From NCBI GenBank assembly GCA_019873665.1, contig JAIOAV010000004.1:1-64000 (forward strand): DNA of 64,000 nucleotides, in the 5' to 3' direction. Below, one piece after another: positions 1-9,334 of this stretch. Made by a program: the position numbers and the translations under genes. This stretch comes from Chloroflexota bacterium (GTDB lineage Bacteria > Chloroflexota > Anaerolineae > JAAYEA01). The first letter of the stretch is position 1. Each line of letters begins with the position of its first letter. Under the pieces are notes generated by a model that was not told where the DNA came from, ran no database searches, and saw only the letters and a list, made by a program, of their open reading frames with translations.

Positions 1-248
1 GTCCGCTCGCGGACCGCCTGCTGGCCGAACGGGGCCTGACGCCCGCCGAGTGCCTGGCGATGGGCGACTCTGGCTCCGATATCGAGCTGTTCGAGCGCGC
101 TGCGGTGCGCGTTGCCGTAGCTCCCGCGCCCGGCGACCGGCTTCGCGCTGTGGCAGATATCGTACTGGATGAGCCGGATTTGCGCAGCCTTTTGCCACGT
201 CTGCGCGCGTTCCGCGCCGATTTCTTGCCGCTTACGCTGCGCGTGTAG
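1..248 (+). CDS. HAD-superfamily (Cof-like) hydrolase, C-terminal fragment (5' end outside window)
   Basis: Open frame from the window edge; LAMGDSGSDIELFE matches HAD motif IV. Confidence 0.75.
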   Translation, partial: PLADRLLAERGLTPAECLAMGDSGSDIELFERAAVRVAVAPAPGDRLRAVADIVLDEPDLRSLLPRLRAFRADFLPLTLRV

Positions 249-264
249 CGCACCGAGGAAAGCC

Positions 265-3072
265 ATGTTGTCACGGCGACTCTGCGTCATCATATCGATC
301 CTTACGCTGGCTCTGCTACGGACACGTGCCGCCTCTGCCGCTGCGCCACAGAGCGAGGGATTAAGCTGGCTGGTGTACGGCACCACAGATGGCCTAGCGG
401 CGAATAGCATATGGGCGCTCGCCATAACCCCCAGCGGCGAGGTGTGGGCGGGGACGACGGCAGGCGTCAGCCGCTGGGACGGAGCGCGCTGGCGTAGTTA
501 CAGCCCTGGCCACGGCCTGGGCGATGAGTGGGTTAGCGCACTGGCCACCGATCGGCAGGGGCGCGTCTGGGCCGGGACGTATGGCGGGGGCCTGAGCGTT
601 TGGAATGGCACAGAGTGGCGTACCCTCAACCGCGAGAACTCCGGCCTGGCAAATGACTGGGTCACCGCCCTGCTCGTGGATGACGCAGGGCGTCTCTGGG
701 TTGGCACCTTTGGCGGCGGCATCAGCGTATGGGATGGCAACATCTGGCATACCTACAATGCCGCGAACTCGGTCTTGCCGCGAGACTGGATCACCGCGCT
801 GGCCCAGGACGTGCGCGGCGCGATCTGGGTGGGCGTGGCGGGCAAGGGGGTCTGCACCTTCGGCGGCGTCAGCGACCGCTGCTACGACGCGAGGCATTCC
901 GGCCTGGGCAACGACAATGTCAACGCCTTGGCGACGACTCCCGATGGGCGCATCTGGATCGGCACCGACGCGGGGCTTTATGGCTACGATCCCATCGCCC
1001 AAACATGGTGGTCATGGACTGACGCCTGGAATCTGCCACACCCTCGCGTGCGTGCCCTGGCGGCGGACAGTATCGGGCGTCTCTGGGTCGGTACCGGCAG
1101 GGGCGTGGCGGTATATGATGTGGCGGCGGGTATATGGCGCGCTTGGACAGTGTGGGACGGCACGCAAGAGCCGGTGATCGGCGCTCTGGCGGTCGCGCCC
1201 ACCGGCGATATCTGGGCTGGCACGCTCAGTCAGGGTCTTGCCCGCTACGGCGAGAGCGGCGAGACGCCCCGCCCTGCGCTGCATCCGGTGGTGCTCGTGC
1301 ACGGCTGGCGCGGGCCCGAAAGCGACCGCGTGGAGGATAGCGAGTTCCAGTTCCTCGCCCGCTGGCTGGAGCGCGATGGGATAGCAGCCTTTTACGCCGA
1401 GGGAATCCACCCCGACAACACGCTGCACGAGAACGCGCGCCGCCTGCAGGCTGCCGTTGCGGAAGCGAAAGCCATCACCGGCGCGGAGAGCGTGGACATC
1501 ATCGCCTTCAGCATGGGCGGCCTGAACACGCGTGCCTATCTGGAGTCGGCCCTTTACGCGGGCGACGTGCGGCTGACGTTCATCATGGGCACACCGCATG
1601 AGGGCGTGCAGCTCTGGCAGACCTTCCTGCTGCACGAGATAGCCCATTGGTCCGACGAGCCGTCGGCGCGAGAGCTATTGCCGGAGCATGTCGCGCTCTT
1701 CAACGAGACCCACGCCAACAACTGGCAGGTCCCGTATTACCTGGTAGCAGGCGCTGTCGCGGCGGACGAGCTGCCGCCGCTGTTCGGCTTTTTGCCACCC
1801 AGTGATGGCCTCATCTCCGCCCGAAGCGCACACGCACTGCGCGGGCCGATGGTTCGCTATATCACGACAAAGGATCTCCATGCCTGGTCCGCGGAGAGCA
1901 TCCTGCTGGAGATTCCGTCCTTTCTGTATCCCGAGGCTACCTATCGCACGCACCTGCGCCAGGCGCTGCAGGATGCGGAAGCGCTGGCGGGCAGTGCCGT
2001 GCCACCGGCATGGGAGCCACTGCCAGCAGAGAATCATTCACCACTGTTGAGCGGCATCTTGCCGCCGGGGCAGCGCATCACCGAAACGCTGGAGATTGAC
2101 CAGAGGGGTACGGTCCGCATCTACGCTCGCGGCCAGACAGATGGCCTGAGCCTTACATTGACCACGCCGGACGGCGTGCATATCGCTCCCGACGCCTCGG
2201 ATGACGAGGATGTGTCTTACTTTGCCCTGGCGATAGCTAATTTCGAGAGCTATGTCCTCACCGACACCACACCGGGGACATGGCAACTGCATCTGGAGGC
2301 GAACGATTCGCTCGCCGAGGCGTGCGGGTACGCGATGTACGCGGTGCTGGACTCGCCGTTGCGGCTAGACGTAACGCCGAATATGCAGGGACAGCTCGAC
2401 GCGCCGGTGTTGATACAAACCACGCTACGCGATGGAACGCAGGGCGTTGCCGCCGCACAGGTGAGCGCCGAGATATACCCCGCGCGTAACGCGGCTATCA
2501 CCATCCCCCTCCATGACGATGGACAGCACGCCGACGGCGCTGCGAATGACGGCCATTACGCCAACTGGTGGACGCCAACTGGAGATGGCGGCTATTATCC
2601 CGTCTTTGTGACCGCCCGCGGCACATATGCCGGGCGCGTCTTTGGCCGGGGCGACGAGGGAGTGTTGGTGATCTCGCCAGAGACCGCATCCTTTGGCGGT
2701 GAGCCGCGGGCCGAGGCAGTGGATGCAGACGGCGACGGTCAATATGAGGCGCTACAGGTCGAGGTGCCAGTGCGGGCGCGGCAGGCCGGTGAGTACCTGC
2801 TCGCAGCACGGTTGATGGATGCGGCAGGCACTGAGATCGCGCGTGCGGTGATGCCAAGAGAACTGAACGTGGGCGAGCAACGTGTCACGCTCTCCTTTGC
2901 CGGAGATTGGATCCGCCGCCATGGGGTAGATGGACCATATCACATCGAGAAGCTGACGCTCATGGATGCGCGCAGCGCGGCGATCAAGGTGGATGAGATG
3001 CCGGGCGTCACGACCAAGGCTTATCCGTGGCAGGCATTCGCGGCAGAGAGCCGGATTGCGGGGAGACCGTGA
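265..3072 (+). CDS. Secreted two-component-regulator-type beta-propeller fused to alpha/beta hydrolase (lipase-like) and Ig-like C-terminal region
   Basis: ORF 169-3072; likely ATG 265 gives signal peptide MLSRRLCVIISILTLALL; repeated GRLWVGTxGGGxSVWDG propeller blades; VVLVHGW and AFSMGGLNTRAYL nucleophile elbow; DDGQHADGAANDGHY motif. Confidence 0.8.
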   Translation: MLSRRLCVIISILTLALLRTRAASAAAPQSEGLSWLVYGTTDGLAANSIWALAITPSGEVWAGTTAGVSRWDGARWRSYSPGHGLGDEWVSALATDRQGRVWAGTYGGGLSVWNGTEWRTLNRENSGLANDWVTALLVDDAGRLWVGTFGGGISVWDGNIWHTYNAANSVLPRDWITALAQDVRGAIWVGVAGKGVCTFGGVSDRCYDARHSGLGNDNVNALATTPDGRIWIGTDAGLYGYDPIAQTWWSWTDAWNLPHPRVRALAADSIGRLWVGTGRGVAVYDVAAGIWRAWTVWDGTQEPVIGALAVAPTGDIWAGTLSQGLARYGESGETPRPALHPVVLVHGWRGPESDRVEDSEFQFLARWLERDGIAAFYAEGIHPDNTLHENARRLQAAVAEAKAITGAESVDIIAFSMGGLNTRAYLESALYAGDVRLTFIMGTPHEGVQLWQTFLLHEIAHWSDEPSARELLPEHVALFNETHANNWQVPYYLVAGAVAADELPPLFGFLPPSDGLISARSAHALRGPMVRYITTKDLHAWSAESILLEIPSFLYPEATYRTHLRQALQDAEALAGSAVPPAWEPLPAENHSPLLSGILPPGQRITETLEIDQRGTVRIYARGQTDGLSLTLTTPDGVHIAPDASDDEDVSYFALAIANFESYVLTDTTPGTWQLHLEANDSLAEACGYAMYAVLDSPLRLDVTPNMQGQLDAPVLIQTTLRDGTQGVAAAQVSAEIYPARNAAITIPLHDDGQHADGAANDGHYANWWTPTGDGGYYPVFVTARGTYAGRVFGRGDEGVLVISPETASFGGEPRAEAVDADGDGQYEALQVEVPVRARQAGEYLLAARLMDAAGTEIARAVMPRELNVGEQRVTLSFAGDWIRRHGVDGPYHIEKLTLMDARSAAIKVDEMPGVTTKAYPWQAFAAESRIAGRP

Positions 3073-4232
3073 ACAGACGAAACATAAGAAGAGTCGTGAT
3101 CATCTTGCTGCTGGTGGCGCTGGCGGCGTGGCTTGCCTACCGCTTCCTCTGGTCGGCTCCGGCTGGCCAGACAGCGGTGGTGCGTCGCGGCACGATCAGC
3201 GCCATCATCGAGACGACGGGGCAGCTACAGCCAGCCCGCCAGGCGCGAATCGCGCCACGCGTCAGCGGCGTCGTCGCGCAGGTGCCAGTGCGACCCGGTA
3301 GCCAGGTGGCAGCAGGCGATGTGCTGCTGGAGCTATCATCGCCCGCGCTGGAGCGCGCGCTACGACAGGCCGAGCTGAACCTGGAGATCCAGGAGCTTTC
3401 CCTGATCCGTCTCAAGTCCGCCGCCAGTGATGCCGCCATCGAGATCGCCAAAGCGCGATTGCGACAGGCGACGGTCCTCTTGCAGGCAGCGCAGGAGGCG
3501 TATGACGAGATCGCCGACGAGGAGGGCGCCGCCACCAGCGACGAGGCGATCGCGCTGGAGGGAGCCAAGGTCTCCTACGAGATCGCCAAAGCCGAGTTCG
3601 ATCGCACGCTCGCTGGAGCCAGCTCCAGCGAGATCAGCTTGCAGCAAAAGCAGCGCGACCTGGCAGCGCTGTCGCTAGAGGCTGCGCGCGAGCAGATGGC
3701 GCAGACGCTCGTCCGCGCGCCCTTTGCCGGCACAGTGCTGGAGGTCAACATTCGTCAGGACGAATTCGCCTCCGCCGGGAGCCAGTTGATCCTCTTGGGA
3801 GACACGACGCAACTGGAGATCATCGCCTGGATTGACGAGATAGACATCGGAGAGGTGAGGACAGGGCAGCGCGTGGAGATTATCTTGGACGCTTTCCCGG
3901 GCAAATCGCTAAACGGCGTTGTCAGCCACATCAACCCTGCCGCGACGCCGCAGCGCGGCGCGACCGTCTATGAGACCTCCATTGCCTTCGATGGCGAGGG
4001 GTTGTCCTTGCGTCCCGGGATGGGCGCCAGCCTGACCATCATCACGCTGGAGCGACCTGACGTGCTGCTCGTGCCCAATCGCGCCATCCAGTCGGTCGGC
4101 TCGCGCAAGGTCGTCGAGGTTGTTGAGGGGCGCAGGATCACCCAAACCGAGGTGGTTACCGGCCTTTCTAACCGCCAGGAGACCGAGATCGTGAGCGGGC
4201 TGACACAAGGGCAACGCGTGCGCGTGCCATGA
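3069..4232 (+). CDS. HlyD/MacA-family efflux periplasmic adaptor subunit
   Basis: N-terminal TM, barrel-sandwich VAQVPVRPGSQVAAGDVLLEL, coiled coil, VRAPFAGTVLEVNIRQDE; GTG start at 3069. Confidence 0.85.
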   Translation: MNRRNIRRVVIILLLVALAAWLAYRFLWSAPAGQTAVVRRGTISAIIETTGQLQPARQARIAPRVSGVVAQVPVRPGSQVAAGDVLLELSSPALERALRQAELNLEIQELSLIRLKSAASDAAIEIAKARLRQATVLLQAAQEAYDEIADEEGAATSDEAIALEGAKVSYEIAKAEFDRTLAGASSSEISLQQKQRDLAALSLEAAREQMAQTLVRAPFAGTVLEVNIRQDEFASAGSQLILLGDTTQLEIIAWIDEIDIGEVRTGQRVEIILDAFPGKSLNGVVSHINPAATPQRGATVYETSIAFDGEGLSLRPGMGASLTIITLERPDVLLVPNRAIQSVGSRKVVEVVEGRRITQTEVVTGLSNRQETEIVSGLTQGQRVRVP

Positions 4233-4239
4233 ACAAGTC

Positions 4240-4482
4240 CTAGCGCCCGTCCCGCTCTCCCTCAAAGGGAACCAACATCGTATGGCCATTAGCATCGCTG
4301 AGGAGTTGTTGCACGCGCAGCTCCGCCCGATCCAGCTCTTCCTCGCAGAAGCGTGCCAGTTTCATCCCCTTGGCAAACAGCTCCACCGCGGTCTCCAGAT
4401 CCAGGCCGCCCTCTTCCAGGTGGCGCACCGTCTCTTCCAGTTCGGCAAAGGCCGTCTCAAAGGTCAAGGGTTGCTCAGACAT
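4240..4482 (-). CDS. xseB: Exodeoxyribonuclease VII small subunit
   Basis: MSEQPLTFETAFAELEETVRHLEEGGLDLETAVELFAKGMKL; overlaps xseA. Confidence 0.92.
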   Translation of the reverse strand: MSEQPLTFETAFAELEETVRHLEEGGLDLETAVELFAKGMKLARFCEEELDRAELRVQQLLSDANGHTMLVPFEGERDGR

Positions 4483-5704
4483 GTCCATCCCTCTCGGTGA
4501 TCTCTTCCACTGTGGCGGCAAAAGCGCCATCGTGCAGTTGCACAGCCACCTTGTCTCTGGGCTGCACTTGCGCGACGCCGCGCACGATCTGCCCATCCAC
4601 GCGCCGGCGCACGATGGCATAGCCACGCTCCAGCGTCCGCGATGGACTCAGGCTTTGTAGGTGTGCCACATCGCCGCGCAGCTGCTGGCGACGCAACGCG
4701 ATCCAATGCGTTAGGCCGGCGATGGCACGCTGGCGCCTATCATCCACTTGCTGGCGATATTGCACCAGCAGGCGCCGCGGCGAACAGGCCTGCAGGCGCT
4801 GTGAAGCATAAGTCAGGGTGCGACGACGTTGCATCAGCCGCTCTTCGATATGTGAGGTCAACCATTCTTGGGTCTGCCGCAGACGCGCGCGCAGCTCCCC
4901 CTGATCGGCCACTGCCAGCTCCGCTGCGGCAGAGGGGGTGGGTGCGCGCACGTCTGCCACAAAATCCGCGATGGTAAAGTCGGTCTCGTGGCCAACGCCG
5001 GAAATCACCGGCACGCGCGAGCGATAGATGGCGCGCGCGACCCGCTCATCGTTAAAGGCCCACAGCTCTTCCAGCGAGCCGCCGCCGCGCGCCACGATGA
5101 TCACCTCCACCTCGGGCAGGGCATTCAGCGCATCCAGCGCCGCCGCAATCTGCTCCGGCGCTTCCACACCCTGCACCGCACATGGCGCCAGGATGACCCG
5201 CACTAGAGGGTATCGTCGGCGCAAGACGTTGCAGATGTCACGCAACACCGCGCCGGTTGGCGAGGTGGCCACGCCGATGCAACGCGGGAAGGAGGGAAGT
5301 GGCCGCTTGCGCTCGGCAGCGAAAAGCCCTTCCTCCTGCAGGCGCTGCTTGAGCCGCTCAAACTGCATGTGCAGTTGGCCTGCCCCCGCCGGCTGAATCT
5401 CATCCACATAGAATTGGTAGTTTCCTCCCACCTCGTAGAGCGACACATACCCGTGCGCGACGATCGCCTCACCCTGGCGCGGCAGATACATCTGGCGGGT
5501 CACATAGGAACGCCACAAAACACAACGGATCTGCGCCTGTTCATCCTTCAGGGTAAAGTACACATGGCCAGCGGTAGAGCGAACATAGTTCGAGACCTCG
5601 CCAACCAGCCAGAGGTCTTGCAGGAGGAAATCGGATTCGAGCAGCGCTTTCAGGTAACGGGTGATCTGCGCGACAGTGAAAAAGCGGGACGCGCCGTCGG
5701 TCAT
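4475..5704 (-). CDS. xseA: Exodeoxyribonuclease VII large subunit
   Basis: FFTVAQITRYLKALLESDFLLQDLWLVGEVSN; RGGGSLEELWAFNDERVARAI; GVGHETDFTIADFVADVRAPTPSAAAE. Confidence 0.95.
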   Translation of the reverse strand: MTDGASRFFTVAQITRYLKALLESDFLLQDLWLVGEVSNYVRSTAGHVYFTLKDEQAQIRCVLWRSYVTRQMYLPRQGEAIVAHGYVSLYEVGGNYQFYVDEIQPAGAGQLHMQFERLKQRLQEEGLFAAERKRPLPSFPRCIGVATSPTGAVLRDICNVLRRRYPLVRVILAPCAVQGVEAPEQIAAALDALNALPEVEVIIVARGGGSLEELWAFNDERVARAIYRSRVPVISGVGHETDFTIADFVADVRAPTPSAAAELAVADQGELRARLRQTQEWLTSHIEERLMQRRRTLTYASQRLQACSPRRLLVQYRQQVDDRRQRAIAGLTHWIALRRQQLRGDVAHLQSLSPSRTLERGYAIVRRRVDGQIVRGVAQVQPRDKVAVQLHDGAFAATVEEITERDGHV

Positions 5705-7458
5705 GCGCTGGCCTTTCCCGTCGCAGGGGCAGCGCCCGCTCCATTGGTGTCCAACGACGATGGTCGCAGCGGGAGGTGAATCGTAAAGCAAGCCCCCTTG
5801 CCGACCTGGCTCTCCACGTCTATCGTCCCTTGATGCTGCTTGACGATAAAGAAGCTCACAGATAGCCCCAGACCGGTGCCCTCTCCAACCTCTTTGGTGG
5901 TGAAGAAGGGATCAAAGATCCGCCCAAGGTTCTCTTCGGGGATGCCGATCCCCGTATCCCGGAAGGAGATCACCACCTCATCACCCTGGGCGGCAGCGCT
6001 GACGGTCAGACAGCCGCCGTCCCGCATGGCTTGGATGGCGTTCAACGCGATATTGGTAAACACTTGCCGTAATTGGTGTGCATCTGCCCACATCTCGGGG
6101 ATGTCGGCGTCATAGGCGCGCACGACCTCCACGTGGTGCAACGCGATCTGGGGCCCCAGCGCATCAAGGGTGGTATCGAGCACCGATGCCACGCGTGTCA
6201 AGGCCATCACGGGGCGTGATTGCCGCGAAAAATCCAGCAGATTCTGGATGATGCGCTTGCAGCGCAGCGCTTCCTGCTCCACGATCCGTAATGGCTCAAT
6301 GAACGCGCTGTCCGGAGGCATCTGTTCCAGCATGCCTTGGCTGAAGCCGAGGATGATCCCCAGGGGATTATTGATCTCGTGCGCCACGCCGGCGGCCAAT
6401 TGCCCCACCGACGCCAGCCGTTCGGCACGGACCAGCTGGGTTTGCATCCGCTGCAGTTCTTCCGTCCGCTCAGCGACGCGCTTCTCCAGCTCCTGATTCC
6501 ACTTCTGGATCTCATCGCGAGAGCGGCGCAGCTCCTGAAAAAGCTGGGCATTCACGATAGAGAGCGATGCATAGTCTGCCAGCGCCACGAGCAGCTTCTC
6601 GTCATTCTCGCCAAAGACACGGTTGCTGACCTGATTGTCCACGCACAACACGCCGATGACGCGCTTGCCCGCCTTGAGCGGCACATTCAGAAGCGACTTG
6701 ACCAGATAGCCGGTCTTGATCTTGATCCCCTGGTCGGTCGTCACATTCTCGATGCGGATCGGCTTGCCGGTGCGCACCACCTGGCCGGCCAGGCTATCCT
6801 CCACCTTGAGGCGAAAGCCACGCGCAAAGGTCTCACCCAGTCCTCGCGCCGCACGCAAGTAGAGCTCCCCGCTGGCCTCATCTACCAGAAGGAGTGATGC
6901 CTCCTCCGCGCCAGTGATATAAGACGCTGCTTCGACCACTCGATTCAGCACCGTCTCGACATCCACCAGCTGCGCCACGGATTTGCCGATACTGGAGAGT
7001 ATATCCAGCTCGCGGACACGCTGCGCCAGCTGTCGGTTTATGCGGACCACGCCCCCCTCAAGACGTTCCTTTTCTTGGCGCAGCCGCCTCTCCGTCAGGG
7101 CGCGTTCCACCGCCTCCGCCGCTTCGGTTACTGTGAAGGGCTTGACGAGATAGTCCTTGGCACCAAGGCGGAAGGCCTGGATGGCGGTTTCTTCCGACCC
7201 GTAGAAAGTCATGAGGATCGTCGGGATATCGTGCCCCTTGCTCTTCAGGACCTTCAACACCTCCAGTCCTGTGAGCCTGGGCATTTTCAGGTCAATTAGC
7301 ATGAGGTCAACGGCCCCGGTCAGGGCATAGTTCAGGCCGGTCTCACCGTCATGCGCGACCACCGTCTTGTAGCCACGGGGCTCCAGCACGTACTGGCAGA
7401 GGAACTTGACATTTTCTCGGCTATCATCTACAACGAGAACGGTTTCGTCAGGCATCAT
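5701..7458 (-). CDS. Hybrid signalling protein: receiver - GAF - histidine kinase (HisKA/HATPase)
   Basis: VLVVDDS/LIDLKMP/VKPF receiver; GAF; LAAGVAHEINNPLG H-box; FTNIALNAIQAM N-box; GTGLGLSVSFFIV G-box. Confidence 0.92.
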   Translation of the reverse strand: MMPDETVLVVDDSRENVKFLCQYVLEPRGYKTVVAHDGETGLNYALTGAVDLMLIDLKMPRLTGLEVLKVLKSKGHDIPTILMTFYGSEETAIQAFRLGAKDYLVKPFTVTEAAEAVERALTERRLRQEKERLEGGVVRINRQLAQRVRELDILSSIGKSVAQLVDVETVLNRVVEAASYITGAEEASLLLVDEASGELYLRAARGLGETFARGFRLKVEDSLAGQVVRTGKPIRIENVTTDQGIKIKTGYLVKSLLNVPLKAGKRVIGVLCVDNQVSNRVFGENDEKLLVALADYASLSIVNAQLFQELRRSRDEIQKWNQELEKRVAERTEELQRMQTQLVRAERLASVGQLAAGVAHEINNPLGIILGFSQGMLEQMPPDSAFIEPLRIVEQEALRCKRIIQNLLDFSRQSRPVMALTRVASVLDTTLDALGPQIALHHVEVVRAYDADIPEMWADAHQLRQVFTNIALNAIQAMRDGGCLTVSAAAQGDEVVISFRDTGIGIPEENLGRIFDPFFTTKEVGEGTGLGLSVSFFIVKQHQGTIDVESQVGKGACFTIHLPLRPSSLDTNGAGAAPATGKASA

Positions 7459-7467
7459 TTCTCCTCC

Positions 7468-7872
7468 CTAACAAGAGGAGTGCCCCGTCGCCAACGTGCC
7501 CTCGATGGAATTCATCAGCTCCTCTATGGTGAAGGGCTTGCGCAGATACCCCTTTGCCCCCTCCCGCATCGCATCATTCAGGAGCTGCTCAACGGCATAG
7601 CCGGTCATCATGATCACCGGGACGTTCGGTCGTATCTGCTTCAGAGCACGCAGGATCTCCAACCCGTCCATGTACGGCATACGAACGTCCAGGAACACGA
7701 GGTCATACGGAGAACCCTGGACGCTCTGGAGCGCTTCCTGACCGCTCCCCGCGGTGTGCACCCCATACCCCTTCGCGCCCAGCATGAACGAGAAGAGCGC
7801 GCGCATCCCCGGCTCGTCATCCACCACCAAGATAGTCTTGCGCCGCGAAGCACCTGGGCTCTGCTGTGCCAT
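7468..7872 (-). CDS. Response regulator, stand-alone canonical receiver
   Basis: ILVVDDEPGMRALF, FLDVRMPYMDGLE, LRKPFT. Confidence 0.9.
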   Translation of the reverse strand: MAQQSPGASRRKTILVVDDEPGMRALFSFMLGAKGYGVHTAGSGQEALQSVQGSPYDLVFLDVRMPYMDGLEILRALKQIRPNVPVIMMTGYAVEQLLNDAMREGAKGYLRKPFTIEELMNSIEGTLATGHSSC

Positions 7873-7943
7873 GGCCACCTCCTTGTTGCCCGCCGCCTCA
7901 GCACGTGGCGGACTCCACGCTCTACCGCCCCGCTCTCGCCCAC

Positions 7944-8354
7944 CTAACCCTGATATCCCAGACGGCGTTTCTCTGCCGCAACATCCTGTAAAGCCTTGTG
8001 CACGATCTCGCGCAGTTTGTAGTACGAAAAGGGTCGCACCAGGCAATCTGCGATGCGCAACTCACGCACGGCGCGGTCAATCAGCGGGGAGTAATGGTCA
8101 GTCATCAGGATAAAGCGCGTGCGTGGCGATAGATATTGCACAAGGCAGGCGAGCTCTAGGCCACTCATATCCGCCATCTGCATCTCGGCAACGATAACAT
8201 CAAAGAAAATGTGCTTGACTTTCTGCTCGGCTTGCCGGCAGGTTGAAACAAGCGAGATGTCAAGATCGTCGCCGATAGTGGCTAGCGTGCGTCGCAGCAA
8301 CAGGGGGGTGTGCGACTCGCTGTCTACGATGAGAACTCTCTGCAATGGTGACAT
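7944..8354 (-). CDS. Degenerate receiver-domain protein (phosphoacceptor Asp replaced by Glu)
   Basis: VLIVDSES..., VIVAEMQMADMSGLEL, LVRPFS align to the receiver core with D->E and K->R changes. Confidence 0.8.
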   Translation of the reverse strand: MSPLQRVLIVDSESHTPLLLRRTLATIGDDLDISLVSTCRQAEQKVKHIFFDVIVAEMQMADMSGLELACLVQYLSPRTRFILMTDHYSPLIDRAVRELRIADCLVRPFSYYKLREIVHKALQDVAAEKRRLGYQG

Positions 8355-8503
8355 GCGGCCCTTGCGGCATCCCTTCTGCGCGCTGGCGAATTCTCTCACA
8401 GAAGAAACAGCCTTGCATGGCGCAACGCCATCTCTTGACGCTAGCCAATATTCTCGACAAATCAGTCAAAAACGCAAATCATGCGCTTGTTTGCGTGTGA
8501 TCG

Positions 8504-8917
8504 CTACTCGCGCAGCAGCAGTTTGTAGCATCCCTGCCAGGTCTCCGGCCCCCGCGTGAGCTTGGTGATGCGAATGTCCGCAAAGTGTGGCAGGAGCGCA
8601 GCCAATTGCGGGGGGAGCTCCGCCCAGTGATCCGCCTTGATCATCTTCGCCATGCGCTCGGCAGTCTGCCCGGCCCACTCCCACTCCATGCGAAAGCGAT
8701 CCGCCTTCAGATAATAGTCGCGTTTCTCCCAGGCCTCGGTGGTCTGCTCGATAGTCGCGGCGATGCCCCGCAGGCCAATGACCACCAAAGCGGCGAGGTC
8801 CTTCGACTCGGCATCCAGTTCCCTTTTGCTCATCAGATGACGCAGCGCCTCCGCAACGGTGCGACGCCACCGATTGCGCTCGGTTCCCGGATTGTTCGTG
8901 TTGATCACCCGACTCAT
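8504..8917 (-). CDS. Hypothetical protein, 137 aa
   Basis: Good ORF MSRVINTNNPGTERNRWRRTVAEALRHLM...; family not recognised. Confidence 0.6.
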   Translation of the reverse strand: MSRVINTNNPGTERNRWRRTVAEALRHLMSKRELDAESKDLAALVVIGLRGIAATIEQTTEAWEKRDYYLKADRFRMEWEWAGQTAERMAKMIKADHWAELPPQLAALLPHFADIRITKLTRGPETWQGCYKLLLRE

Positions 8918-9002
8918 GAAACTACCCCCCAGATGGTTTCCGAGAAGAATCGTGAATAGTATAGGTTCTTTCGCTCACGCGGTCAAATGCAGACAGCAAA
9001 AG

Positions 9003-9030
9003 CCAGGTTCTCTTTCCCGCAAGAACCTGG
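9003..9030 (-). terminator. Rho-independent terminator-like hairpin
   Basis: Perfect 9-bp inverted repeat CCAGGTTCT/AGAACCTGG followed on the minus strand by CTTTTG. Confidence 0.6.
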
Positions 9031-9097
9031 CCTGTGACTAGTATGAGATTGCCAGGAGGCTCACGCCTCAGCGGCAAACCGCCTCTACCCGGTGATG

Positions 9098-9172
9098 CTA
9101 GATTCGGATCACGCTCAAGCCCACAAACACAACAGCAAGCCCCAATGCCCAGAGCAGCGACAGGTTCTCCAT
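9098..9172 (-). CDS. Putative 24-aa single-TM small membrane protein
   Basis: MENLSLLWALGLAVVFVGLSVIRI*; AGAGGAG 8 nt upstream of ATG; hairpin terminator downstream; not in the supplied ORF track because of its size. Confidence 0.5.
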   Translation of the reverse strand: MENLSLLWALGLAVVFVGLSVIRI

Positions 9173-9276
9173 GGCGGCATCTCCTCTTGCATCATCCTCT
9201 TTTGCCAGCATTATGCGCAAGATGGGTTAAGGACATGTTGCCGTGTTGTTAAATCATGGTAAAACCCACACTCTCT

Positions 9277-9305
9277 TTGCTGTCGCGTGGCTTTGCGTGT
9301 ATTAT
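9277..9305 (+). promoter_or_regulatory. Putative sigma70-type promoter
   Basis: TTGCTG-17 nt-TATTAT upstream of CDS 9335. Confidence 0.4.
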
Positions 9306-9334
9306 ATGCGCGAATCACGGCAACGGGAGGAAAG

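Noticed and set aside
394-1002. 202-aa minus-strand ORF opposite the propeller gene
   Set aside because: Antisense shadow of a high-GC gene; the composition mirrors the propeller codons and no domain signature is visible.
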